Below, in pieces: positions 1 to 10,759 of a stretch of 64,000 bases of DNA. Origin of the DNA: Austropuccinia psidii (lineage: Eukaryota; Basidiomycota; Pucciniomycetes; Pucciniales; Sphaerophragmiaceae); assembly GCA_023105745.1 (NCBI GenBank), contig JALGQZ010000007.1:54975569-55039568 (forward strand). The letters are read 5' to 3'. The notes under the pieces were generated by a model that did no database searches, was not told the DNA's origin, and was given only the letters and a program-made list of their open reading frames with translations. Every line of letters starts with the position of its first letter. Position 1 is the stretch's first letter. The position numbers were made by a program, and so were the translations under genes.

Positions 1-1974
1 ATGATAATAAGATATCTTAATAATTATAATAAATTATAATTGTTATATTATCAAGATAGTCACTGACAGCTATAATAATCAGGATGTATGAATTTTTTAA
101 TGAGACAATTATACATGGAAAATAATAATATTCAGCCACTCATAAATAATTTAAATATTATTTATAAAAGAAATATCACACACACTTTGCAGGTATAATT
201 TTGATATAAAAATTCAACATAAACAAACTAATACTAGATAAAAAAAATATAGAACTTTAAAGAGAACTTATAATATTTATTTAATACAATAGCCCAAATA
301 ACAACAGTTATAGTATTGAATAATTTTTATACTTTAAAAACATGGAAAAAATAAATATTTCAAAATATATAACAATATTTCAAGATAAAAAATAAGATTC
401 AAGCATTTTTAAGAGGAATTTGTAGATTTTAAAAGATGTTTAAGACAATGATTTTATAAGATAAAATGAATGATTTGTGATTAAAGAAAATAATATGAAT
501 TATAAGTTTTCACTCCTTTAATTCATAATTTCTAGAGAAAAAGATACTTAAAAAATACTTTTAATAATAAGATTTTGTATTTAATAAAAGGTTGCCTGTT
601 TAAATCTCTAATATTATTGGAATGCTGATTAGTTATTGGAAAAAACAGTGATATGAAGGTTATTTCTATGTCTGAAGAAAAACTCTCATGATTTGAAATG
701 TATATAGAGGGAATACTCAGGTCAAAACTGAAAACCCATGCTTAAAAATAAGGTTCTTAGCTTAAGGTAACTCGTTTTTAATTCCAATTTAAAGTTACAA
801 GTGTTATTATTAACTCCAAGTAGCATTAATCCTCTTTTCAATGGATTCTTTTGAGTTTCAATATAAAATAATTTCATTTATATTAAAAATAATCACATGA
901 ACAACTTGAAAAGGGAGTTTCAAGCATAAATTTCTTAAATTGAATTTTTAACTCATTTTTAAAAGAAATAATAATTTTCTTTAGGAATAATTAAAAAAGT
1001 AAATTTCTAGGATAATTAAAAAGTAAACCTGTTTGAAAAATATACCTAAAATTTAATTGTAAGTTGGGTGAAAGTTTGAAGCAAATACATTGATACTTAG
1101 ATTTTAAATCAATTTTTGAAGTTATTGCTATTTTTCCATGTAAAGTAGCAAAACACAACAAACCTTAAATGTTGATAAGGTTTTAACAATTATAGATTTA
1201 AATATTTAAGCGTATTTAGGCTTTGGTAGTTCTCAAAACCTTGATTAAAAGCTTCCATATTAGGATTCACCCTTTTACAGCTTGTGATTTCTGTTCAAAT
1301 TGGGATAAAACCAGTTTAAGCTTTAATATTTTATCAAAGTCTAATCCTAAAGTTTAAATAAGGCTGGAAATTCTCCAGCACAGGTGGAAAGCCTCAATTG
1401 GGTCTTTGTGGATGCCAAAGGCTGGGTAACCCATATCTGTTTGGTCTTTTTCCTTTGTCCCACCTTTCTGTGTGGTTTTTGCCCTTTAATTGATTTGAAG
1501 GCATTCTCTGGCCTTAAACCACTTTAAATTGAGCTCACACAGGATTATTATTTTGTATGGAACATCCTTGGCCAATTCAGGAAATATACACAGCTATTCA
1601 ATCTTAACTAAAATTTTTGTAAGCTTGTATAAACTTTATGCAACTTTAAATTTATGCTTATTTAAGCTTAAATATAACAATTTTAGAAATTTAAGAAAAT
1701 TGCAGTTGATCTTTGAGATTAATAAATCTTCTAATAACATAAGAAATAATAATGTTTGGGTATAACACCCTATGGGTGTACCTTAGGTTATTCTTGGTGT
1801 AGAATCCAAAAATGACATAATAATTATAAATTTGTTTATCCAAAAACAGTTATACTTATTTTTTGTTATTTTTTATTACAAATTCAATTGAAAAGTCTGT
1901 TAAGTACTGAATCAACTGTAAATAAAGCTGTTTGTGGCCTTATGGGAATGTCATATATACCTCACAGGCTCACA
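1..1974 (-). mobile_element. 3' LTR of element G (left, minus strand), truncated by window start
   Basis: Read on the minus strand this begins at the LTR start TGTGAGCCTGTGAGG (plus-strand end ..CAGGCTCACA at 1974) and runs off the window. A minus-strand polypurine tract follows directly at 1975. The same sequence reappears in plus orientation in pieces at 5507-5539, 22471-23134, 24531-24784 and 48061-49015, for example the segments containing 'accacacagaaaggtgagac' and 'tttaaattggaatta'. No open frame of note is present. It is a non-coding, AT-rich gypsy LTR of roughly 1.9-2 kb. Confidence 0.8.
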
Positions 1975-1986
1975 TTCCCTACCACC
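1975..1986 (-). other. Polypurine tract of left arm of G
   Basis: The plus strand reads TTCCCTACCACC; the minus strand is GGTGGTAGGGAA, abutting the LTR start. The identical tract precedes the 3' LTRs of A (59227-59238) and B (46113-46124), which supports the LTR boundary at 1974/1975. Confidence 0.8.
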
Positions 1987-2087
1987 AAAAATTTTTACCA
2001 AAATTTTGCCTTTTTAGTATACCCCCAATTTATTTTTGGGGGGTTATAATCCACTATATAACCTCTCTACTTATACTTTTGAAGTAT

Positions 2088-4007
2088 TAGTGAGCCTTGA
2101 GGTATATTTTACATACCCAAATAGGCCACAATTATCTTAAAAATAAATTTTGAATTATGCATAACTCATAAGTCATGCATATATCCAAAAATCATCATTT
2201 TTGATTTCAGAAAGGATGAATAACTTTTCATTGAGTAAGTAAATCCATGGATTTAAGGCCAGATTTGAATTCCACACACAAATTCACCTGGGGTAGCTAC
2301 ATATAGTGAATAAGCTCAAATTAACTCTTTGAGGTGGTAATATGGAAAATACTTCAATACCACATCATCAATACCACATAAAAGATCTGTGAAAATTTTT
2401 GTTTTTCTTAATTTCATGCCAAAATAATGGGAATGTGAGAAATCCCATGTTACATATACACTAAGAATAGTGTTATGCATGTGATGAGAACTTAAATCAT
2501 GGTCTTCTTACATGGACTTTTGGTACACCCATAGTGGATATCTCACTTGAAGCTTAATTTTCTATTTTGACGTGAAAAATGGGCAAGGGGGACAAAAGAC
2601 ATCAAAGAGAGCCAGGGTACCCAACTTCTGAGGCCTCAGAGGCGTGGACAGCTCCAAAGCTTGGATCCATGGCTAATCTTGGCCAAATTAGTAAACTAAA
2701 ACACTTTGGGGATCTGGTTACCATGTTACAACTACAGTAAATCTTAAGAAAATAGCAAATAACCTGCTATTTTGACATGCCAAGGAGGTAAAGAGCTACT
2801 TAGACTCCTGTAACAATGTCAATTATTAATTACTTTCCATGGATAAGCCCCAAAAGAGTAATTAAAACCATTTTTGGACTTGTATGCATTGATTTACCTC
2901 ATAGCAACCAGTTAAACACTGATATTTGCAATTCTACATAGAAATGAGGTAAAAACTTCAAAAATTCATTAAAAATACAATTCTTAATGATTCTCTCTGA
3001 AGCTTTCAGGACCAATGGAGAACCATATTATCTATGGTACAACCAAAATGAATTGTGGTTTTACTAGTAAAACTAAAAGTTTTACTTACAGTCCATTTTT
3101 GACTATTCTATGTGAAACACTGAATCTTCAAAAATTCACAGTAATTACAACCTGTGATGAAATTGGAAATAACATTGATAACTTTGAGAAATCAATGGCT
3201 ATTTTGGAATAAAAGGAGATTTACAGATTTTGCTCCTTTTAATCTTAACCATATTGGGGTTGGTAGTCACGTAAAAACATCAATTAAGTAATTATGGTAA
3301 TCTTACATGACAACAGATGATGCAATCAATAATTAAAAAGGGTTTATTGTTTTCTCACTCACTTGTTTTTCAGTTTGATCCATGGCATGCCTCTGTGAGC
3401 TGTTGTTGACTTAAAAGATGCCTCCTCTTGCTGTTTTTTCCATATCAAATCATCTTATTATCCATTTATATCATTGTTACCAACAAGTAAGTATTAGTTA
3501 AACTCTTCTTAAGTGTTTTAATTCTTTCAGAATCAATCAGAAAGACGTGAAATCATAGAATCCAACTATATATTGTTGTAATCCTGCTATAAATCATTTT
3601 GATCCCTTAAATCCAAAATTCTAAGTCAAATTTCTCTACTTATATCTTTCAATAAGTTCTTTGGAGTATAAGTGAGTCATTTATCTTTAATTCTTAAAGT
3701 TTTTCTCTAAAATTAGTTTTCTTCAGGAATTATCTTTATAATTATTTTTTCAAAAGATAATTATATATTAAAATAATATTATTGTTTTAATAAAAGAAGT
3801 TTTTATTATTAAATTCTTGTAATTGATTCTTGTAGAAAATTACTCCTCACTGTTAAGCCTACTAGTAGTGTTTAACACGTGAAAGAAATAATTCTTTAAT
3901 TATTTAATGGTGGTTAAAATAATATTTTATTATTATATTTCATAAGAACAGACATAGTAATGTTGATTAATAGTAATATGATCATTGGTTTCATAGTCAA
4001 ATCTTAA
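2088..4007 (+). mobile_element. Solo gypsy LTR (family F) inserted in the 3' UTR of G
   Basis: This unit starts TAGTGAGCCTTGAGG and ends ..CATAGTCAAATCTTAA, diverged forms of the usual TGTGAGCC...TTACA termini. It is flanked by AGTAT at 2083-2087 and 4008-4012, a 5 bp target duplication. The sequence on either side rejoins into the 3' UTR of G, as judged from the inverted counterpart at 5385-5440. The same LTR family forms the minus-strand LTR at 61922-63823 and the fragment at 61488-61921. Short open frames inside it have no recognisable homology. It is probably left by LTR-LTR recombination. Confidence 0.82.
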
Positions 4008-4012
4008 AGTAT

Positions 4013-4524
4013 TTAAAGCACACAATTCAAGCATTTTATTGAGTAATTGGTCTTCTATCATGTCTGAATCCTCTGAGAAACTTTTGGGAATCAGGTATTT
4101 TACTTTCTGAAATCCATTCATATTCATGTTGTGTATTCCTGTACCTGACTAAGTATTCTCTTTCATTTTTCCCCCTAAGTCTTCTTTCTTTCAAGAATTT
4201 CAGTACTATTTTCTCCTCACTTTGATCAAGTGGGATTACTTCTGAGGGTGTTTCATTTCTCAAAGGAAATAATCACTTGTCACTTGATGTGTAATTCCTT
4301 ACTAGACTGACTGGGAAAGCTGGATGATTGTTTTACAATTCTCCTGAAAGCTGTACTTGTACTGCATTTGTCCCATAAAGGGCTTTAATAATGAATGTTC
4401 CTGCAACGTAATCATTCAAGTGCTTTGGGCCTCTAATATTATTGAATTTCAAGGCTGAAACTAGTATTAAGTACCCTACTTTGAATCCTGAGGTATTATG
4501 ACTTCAATCCCACTTTTGTTTAGC
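4013..4524 (-). pseudogene. Integrase C-terminus and chromodomain relic, left arm of G
   Basis: Minus-strand translation gives the end of a Ty3/gypsy polyprotein: a degenerate YAK..WD.SH segment near 4524, a GYLILVSALKF segment (family: [11 protein letters not shown]), then a chromodomain-like frame (4036-4263) with FLKERRLRGKNEREYLVRY and ending RRPITQ-stop. Stops and substitutions interrupt it, so it is dead. It abuts an inverted second copy of the same gene end starting at about 4525. Chromodomains in this clade bind modified histones and steer integration; that is family knowledge. Confidence 0.78.
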
Positions 4525-5373
4525 ATATCCAAAATCCTCAACAGCTTACCATTCACAAACTGATGGATTAGCAGAAAGAAGGATTCAGACCCTTGAGGAC
4601 ACAATAAGAAGAATTTGTGCTTATGGCCTGGAGTTTGAGGATTCTGATGGCTTCCCATTCTTTTTTTACAATTATAACATATTTGGAATTAGCCTACAAG
4701 ACTTTGATCCATGCTTCAACAGGCAAAACTCCTGAAATTCTGGAAACAGATGGAGCCCTAAGCTTCCAGTTGATACTTTGAAGAAAGATTTAATTGCTAT
4801 TTATCTAACTACTCCAATCTTTAAATTAATTCTTGATAAAGTGAGGCATAATTCAGATAAAAGTATGACTGATTCCTTTGAATATGCTAAGAAAAAGTGG
4901 CATAAAAGTCATAAGACCACAGAATTCAAATTATGGGACTTAATACTAGTTTCAACCTTAAAATCCAAAAATATTAAAGGCACAAACAAATTGGAATTTT
5001 TTTTGCAGGAACATTTATTATTAAAGCTCTTCATGGGGAAAATGCAGTACAAGTAGAACTGTCAGGAGAATTTCAAAATAAACGTCCAACTTTCCCTGTC
5101 AGCCTAATAAAGCATTACAATTCAAGTGATAAGGAATTCCTTCCTTAACAAGATCAAAAACCCTTATAGGTGACACCATTTGATCAAATTGAGGTGAAAA
5201 ATGTGCTTAAAGTGTTAAAATAAAGAAGCCTTAGTGTAAAAAATAAAAGAGATTACTTAGTCAGGTACACAAACCCACAAGACAAAGATGAGTCGCTTTC
5301 AGAAAGTAAAATACCTGATTACAAAAGGTTTCTCAGAAGATTCAAACATGAGAGAAGCCCAATTACTCAATAG
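4525..5373 (+). pseudogene. Integrase catalytic end and chromodomain relic, right arm of G
   Basis: Plus-strand translation starts inside the integrase core ([15 protein letters not shown], which includes the last catalytic Glu), and continues through a 92-codon open stretch at 4778-5056 (family: [15 protein letters not shown]). It ends with a broken chromodomain terminating SPITQ-stop at about 5373. Frameshifts and stops are frequent. The 3' UTR and a plus-strand polypurine tract follow (5495-5506). This is the inverted partner of 4013-4524 but extends further upstream in the gene. Confidence 0.78.
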
Positions 5374-5494
5374 GAAATTTAAACTGTGTGCTTTAAATAC
5401 TTGAAAGTATCAGTAGAGAGGCTGGAAAGTGCATTTTACCCCCAATTCAATTGGGGGTATATTATTCAATGAAAAATTGTAGTATGATTTCTTT

Positions 5495-5506
5495 GGTGGT
5501 AGGGAA
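5495..5506 (+). other. Polypurine tract of right arm of G
   Basis: GGTGGTAGGGAA on the plus strand, identical to the tracts of A and B. The next base begins a diverged LTR start: 5507-5539 matches the reversed left LTR start at about 20 of 33 positions without gaps. Confidence 0.72.
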
Positions 5507-5686
5507 CATGGTCCTGTCCAATATTTATGGTATACCAATTGTAAGGTTTCAATATGCAGAAAGGAGTCAATATTGCTGATCTTTCACTTCTTTTACTCTG
5601 AATACCCTTACTACAATATTAAATAAGATGAAGAATAATTTTAATAATGAACAAATATAAAAATTATGGCGTAAAAATATGTATTG

Positions 5687-7083
5687 TCAGCCCATTACTC
5701 AAACAAGAGCACAAGCATGACAGCCAGAATACAATAAACCAATGGTAGAGCAAAATACCACCAAATTGTGGAGCTGAGCCAAATCAGCTCAAAAGGTATC
5801 AAAGAAAAGAAGACACTCACCTGTTTCTAACCTACAAATACCATCATGATAGGGAAAATACTAACAAAGTTATTCCTTCTCAAAGAAGTTGTTGAGCATA
5901 AAACTTCATTTTGACCTCTAATCTGAAATCCAGAGAAAAATACTTAAACCCAGCAAGTGGGTATTAAAACCAAAGCTCTAAGCTAAGGCTATTCAATGGT
6001 ACTAGCCAAATTGCGCCAGCAACAAAATTATAGAAGGTATGGTCAAAATAGAGCCAAATAGGGAGGAACAAAATATTCACCTCTCATCTAAATTCTACAA
6101 TTTTAGTATGAGATACCTAAGGTGGGGTCATTTCAGGAAGGAGCATAATAAGGGCTATCTGATGGTGCCATCTATTTCCCCATAGCCCATCTGGAACAAA
6201 AGTTATGGGGAACAAAGTTTCATACAGATTTTGAGATAATCATATATCTGGATAGCTAAAATTGAACATGGAATCACTTTTCCATATTTAAAATTAAACA
6301 TTCCAAATGAGTTAGAATTGTGTAGATCTCATTCAGGGCTACACAATGAACCACCTTTGAGCTCAATATCTTCAAAACTGACAAATTTATAGCAGTTTTA
6401 AGGTCAAAATCCCACATTTAGACCAATACAGCTTTACTGTGGGATAATATCCCATACCCATTATTATGAGGTGTCAAATAGACAAAGAAGATTGTTTATA
6501 CATCGATACCTCATAGTTCAGTCAAATACAGGGGTCCATACAGGTTCTGTACTGCTTCTGATGCATCAGAAGCACCAGAACACACCTGTAAGCTCCATTG
6601 GTGAAACCTTCCACCCTGCATAGGGTAAAAATGACAACTTGTAGTTGTAAAACCACATTTCCACCCAATAACAGTCTGTATTGAGTGTGTAGAACAACTA
6701 ACCTGCCCACAGTAGTGAAAGGTTTAGCTTTGTGGTTGTGTGCAGAGGTAAACAACCTCCCACTATCCAAGAACAAGATAAAAGGAGTCCTTTCCTCACC
6801 AGAAGACCAATCCATAATCCTTCTCTTATTATTCTTACGTGGTATATCTTCCTAACAAAGTGGTACCCTTAGAATGAAACAGGTATAATAATAATTGTAA
6901 TGATTGTAAACCAACAGGTAAACACTACACCCAGTGCTATCAATAGCACTCACCATCAGTAAATTCTTTAATATAGCCCTTTTAACCATCTCATCATTAA
7001 TTAATAATCATTATTTTTGTGTCACACTCAGAGTTCCAGCTTTGATTATCATTTTGAAGCTATATCATAGAGTCTCCCTGACA
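5687..7083. mobile_element. Solo LTR H (1397 bp) in the LTR of E
   Basis: It begins TGTCAGCCCATTACTC and ends ..TCTCCCTGACA, so it is bounded by TG...CA within a short inverted TGTCAG/CTGACA. It is flanked by TGTAT at 5682-5686 and 7084-7088, a perfect 5 bp target duplication that rejoins the interrupted LTR. A second copy, H', lies in opposite orientation at 23135-24530. No protein is recognised, and which strand is sense is not determined. A TIR transposon is the alternative, but the inverted part is only about 6 bp. Confidence 0.75.
6554..6573. repeat. Perfect 20 bp palindrome in H
   Basis: The sequence GCTTCTGATGCATCAGAAGC equals its own reverse complement. It is flanked by a further imperfect dyad (GTTCTG.. 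on the left, ..AGAAC on the right). The equivalent site in H' is also a perfect palindrome but with a different centre. Confidence 0.9.
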
Positions 7084-7261
7084 TGTATATTATTCATATA
7101 ATAAATATATTAATATTGGATAGTTAATACATATCTAAAGCAATTGATTATTGTTACAAACAAATAATAAATGAGTAAAAATGGTTATCTAATAATACAA
7201 AACAATTTATAGAAATAATATTAACAATATTGAAGTTATCATTAATATAAACACCAGGGCA

Positions 7262-8159
7262 TTTTTGGTGTAACCTGCTGGCCAGTCACACATTATTACC
7301 AGGAGAGAGCTTTAGCATACTTTGTTTGTTCTTAATATGTGCCTTTATTTTTACCCTTATATCACTTGAGTATTCCTTTTTTATTCTTATTAGGTGAAAA
7401 TAAAGTGTTTTAATTTCTCTCAAGAGAAGGACTTGATTATAATAATAAAAGAATCCAACATTAAACATTTCCAAAAATCCAAATTTTACTCACCTTTATT
7501 CTAGAGTTTTAGACTTCCCACAAGTAGGCTTTCACTTCATTTAATTTACAGAATGTTCAGGAATTTTCAATGAGAGTAATTTACAAGAGTATCTGACATA
7601 AATGAAGAAATTATACATTAGATAATAAATGTTAATCCCATTTGTGTTCTTAAAATATACTGAATTTAGTGTTTATATTTTTTCCAGGAAACTGAAAAAA
7701 AAGAAATTCCCAACCTCTTAAGAGAACCAAATTGAATCTATAGAAGAGAAGAGTAGTTATTAAGATCACTGAAAGTGAATTAAGTGATATGCTCAAGGAA
7801 TGGAGGAGAATAACATAATTTTGAATTTCACAAATAGCTTGAAGCAAGAAATATTTAAATAGATGCTATAAACTTAATACTCTTCTGATTTTTGGTGAAT
7901 TGTATAAATAAAAGAAGTTATAAATTAGGAATTTTCTGATCCAAAATATAATGTTCTTCATTCATATGAATTAATTTCTTTATGAAAGATTGATAAATAG
8001 TATTTTTCATTTAAGTGTGATCCAAAGAAATTAAAAGTTAGTTTTTCTATGAGAACTACAAATCTTATTGTTTAATAATCCCTTCATAATTTTCAAATTT
8101 TGGTTTCTGAAGTTAATTTTTGGATAAGAAAGGTCTTTTACTTTGGGTAATGATGAGAA
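7262..8159. other. Left arm of transposon I, nothing recognised
   Basis: AT-rich, non-repetitive sequence. Only short frames (about 60 codons) on the minus strand, with no motif that I recognise. Confidence 0.5.
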
Positions 8160-9120
8160 TCATTTTTCAAAAGTATTTTTGATAAAAAAAATATTTTTTC
8201 TTTTCTACAAAAATCAGAGTTTTCTGAAAGAACACTTTACTTAGTAGAAAAATCTTGTTTTCTTCAGTTGAATTCCATGGGGTTTTTGCAAAAAAAAGCT
8301 TTCTTGTTTCAAAGTTGGAGTTTAAAATCAAATGATTCAGTTTGAATAAAATTACAGGTTTTGAGAGAAAGTAGGTCTTTTGCAAAACAATACTCTTTGA
8401 AAAAGTCTTTTGTGAGGTCACAGTTTTTTTTGAAAAAAAGAATAGATTTTCTGAAAAATGTAGTTCTATTCAAAAAGAAATAACAACTTTCAACAGAAAG
8501 ATATTTTCTTGTTGAAAAAATAGTTCTTTTGGAATTCTTAGTTTTTTGAAAAAAGTTTCTTTTGAAAGAAATCTATATTTTTGAGGAAAAAACAGTATTT
8601 TCAAAATAAAAAGTTAATTGGGAAAGCTTTCCTGAAAAAATCAATTTTGCTTCTAAAATTACAAAAAAGTGTTTTTATGTTGGAAATTTAGCTGGTTTCT
8701 TTGACAAAGAAAAGGGTAACATTGAAAAAATTGTTCTTTTTCCACAAAACTACCTTCTTTCAAAAAAGTCATTTATAAAAAAATTAGTTAAACTTTGTTT
8801 TTGCAAAACTATTTGAAAATAGTTTTTTTAAAAAACCCTTGGAAGAATAGTATAAGGTAGTAAAAAAACACTTTTTTGAAAATACTAGTAAACAAACAAT
8901 CAATTGGAAAAGACTAATCAAAAAAGCAGCCTTTCTAAAAAAATAATACAATGGTTTTTTCAAGAATACAAGTGCAAAAAGGTTTTTTTGCTAAAAACTA
9001 GTACAGAAATATTTTTTTGAAGAAAAACTGGTGAAAAATAGTTTTTTGAAAAAAACTAGTACAAAAATAGTTTATTTCAAAAAAACTAGTACAAAAATAG
9101 TTTATTTGAAAATAACTAAT
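8160..9120. repeat. Degenerate A/T-run tandem region
   Basis: Runs of T and A alternate with GAAAA/TTTTC motifs over about 960 bp. Toward the end it sharpens into direct repeats of about 28-30 bp with the core ACTAGTACAAAAATAGTTT; copies start near 8996, 9054, 9083 and 9112, with varying tails. Inside transposon I and directly left of transposon J. Open frames here (for example 8998-9204 minus) are low-complexity artefacts. Confidence 0.7.
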
Positions 9121-9151
9121 ACAAAATTGTGGATGAACTTGCAACATCCAA

Positions 9152-9875
9152 CACTGGGCGCAATACAGTGACGTTTCGTATGCAACGTCACCCGGACGTT
9201 GCATGACGTTGCATACATTTCCTGCGCGCGTTCTGCAGTGACAGTTGCCATAGTTTGCAACGACAGTTTCTCACTCCCACAGCTTTGTGCAACGACATCT
9301 GAATTGATGACCCTTATCGTAAATTTAACCTCTATGAATTTTTATGAATTAAATATATTACTAATATAATTTATTGAAACTATAGGTATGCTACTTACAA
9401 CTTAATTTTGTTTGTTTTTATCTCCCCTTTGTCTATCACAAATAATTCTGTTTTATCTAGCTCTGATTCGGATGATCCCACAGAATCAGATTGTTTTGAT
9501 AGTGAAAGTGATTGTGTCTCAATTGTTTCAGAGGACACACTATTCTATTCTATGCTAAAACCTGATGAAACAAAAAGATATCAGAAAGGAGTGATAATGC
9601 AATGAAGAATAAGAAGGTTGTGAGGATTCAATAGAAAAAATAAACTGAGTGGTGAAAAATCCCCACTCATGGAGAAAGAGGCAAGAGGAGAGTAATGACA
9701 TTGTTGATGGCAAGGGTCATCGAGTCAGGTGTCGTTGCACAAAGCTGTGGGAGTGAGACACTGTCGTTGCAAACTATGGCAACTGTCACTGAAAAACACG
9801 CGCGGGAAATGTATGCAACGTCATGCAATGTCCGGGTGACGTTGCATACAAAACGTCACTGTATTGCGCCCAGTG
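9152..9875. mobile_element. Transposon J: 724 bp foldback/MITE with 164 bp terminal inverted repeats
   Basis: The left arm (9152-9315) begins CACTGGGCGCAATACAGTG and the right arm (9712-9875) is its reverse complement with few mismatches and no length change. The flanks are CAA at 9149-9151 and 9876-9878, a 3 bp target duplication. The arms are GC- and CpG-rich, unlike the surroundings, and contain a head-to-tail GACGTTGCAT pair plus its inverse. The CACTG terminus and 3 bp duplication suggest a CACTA-like non-autonomous element. It is nested in transposon I. Confidence 0.8.
9452..9605 (+). pseudogene. Acidic Ser/Asp-rich coding fragment inside J
   Basis: The spacer between the two arms of J holds a frame reading SSDSDDPTESDCFDSESD and ending ..KGVIMQ-stop at 9605. 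It is preceded by a pyrimidine-rich stretch ending TTTTATCTAG, which resembles a splice acceptor; no ATG opens the acidic part. It could be the residue of the transposase gene of the autonomous relative or a captured gene fragment. I do not recognise it. Confidence 0.4.
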
Positions 9876-10077
9876 CAATTGTTCCTCTCTTAGCTGGTAA
9901 GCCTTGCATCTGCATTACTTTCTCACTTTGCCATGGGTTCAAATCACCCATGTGGCAGGAAATGAGGCACTCCTTGCTAAGATCCATGGGGGGCTCTCCT
10001 ATTGTAGAGAGAAACCACCCATTATGCCTCAGTTATTTGGTTTACTGGTGCCGCCACGGCCCACCTGCAATATTCTA

Positions 10078-10500
10078 ACACTGCAGAGGCTGGTGTTCAC
10101 AACCCCCTGGTGTTTTACAGCCGGTTTTGGGGGGTTGTTCGCGCTAGCTGATGCAAACAACCCCCCGGCCTTTTACTACTTGTTTCAGGGGATTGTTTGC
10201 GCTAGCTGATGTAAACAACCCCACGGCCTTTTACTGCTTGTTTCGGGGGGTTGTTTGCGCTAGCTGATGCAAACAACCCCCAGGACTTTTACTACTTGTT
10301 TCGGGGGGTTGTTTGCAGAAGCTGATGCAAACAATCCCCTACCTTTTTGCAGCCAGTTTTGGGGGGTTGTTTTCACTAGCTAATGCAAGCAACCCTGTAC
10401 GTTTGCCACTGTTTTGAGGGGGCTGTTTGAGCTAGCTGATGCAAACAACCTCATGGCCTTTTACGTCTGGCTTTGGGGGGTTTTTGGAAACAGAACCCCT
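10078..10500. repeat. Tandem array of 58 bp hairpin units
   Basis: Units repeat at 10135, 10193, 10251, 10309, 10367, about 10423 and 10481 (position of TTG after the G run), a spacing of 58 bp with one 56 bp step. Each has a stem of the type GGGGGGTTGTTTGC, a loop around GCTAGCTGAT, and the complementary GCAAACAACCCCC, then a linker with CCTTTTACT. Two or three more diverged units follow at 10575-10735. It lies inside transposon I. Confidence 0.85.
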
Positions 10501-10574
10501 CCAAATTCTATTTGGTTTTAGGGTTTCTTTCACAAAACCTTTTTGTAACCAAATCCACAGTCTTGGAGATGGTG

Positions 10575-10735
10575 TCATAAGGCCTTTTACACTAGTGTGA
10601 TCAAACCACCCCCAGCCATTTGAAGCTGGTTGTGGGGGGTTGTTTACAATACCATATATGAATTACCTCTGGATTTTAGAGCTACCTTGTGGGGGCTGTC
10701 TGCACCAGGTGATATAAACCAACCCCCAAACCTTT
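10575..10735. repeat. Diverged hairpin units continuing the 58 bp array
   Basis: The same elements recur (AAGGCCTTTTACA, ACCACCCCCAGCC, GTGGGGGGTTGTTTAC, GTGGGGGCTGTCTGCACCAG, ATAAACCAACCCCC) but with irregular spacing. These are older, degraded copies of the array. Confidence 0.65.
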
Positions 10736-10759
10736 TAGTATAGGAAGATATTATTTTGA

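Noticed and set aside
9695..10078. 127-codon frame on the plus strand
   Set aside because: It lies across the inverted arm of J and unrelated sequence, and has no homology that I recognise; the GC-rich arm has few stops by composition.
10078..10735. CRISPR-like array
   Set aside because: The units are nearly identical head-to-tail hairpins without unique spacers, in a eukaryotic transposon context.
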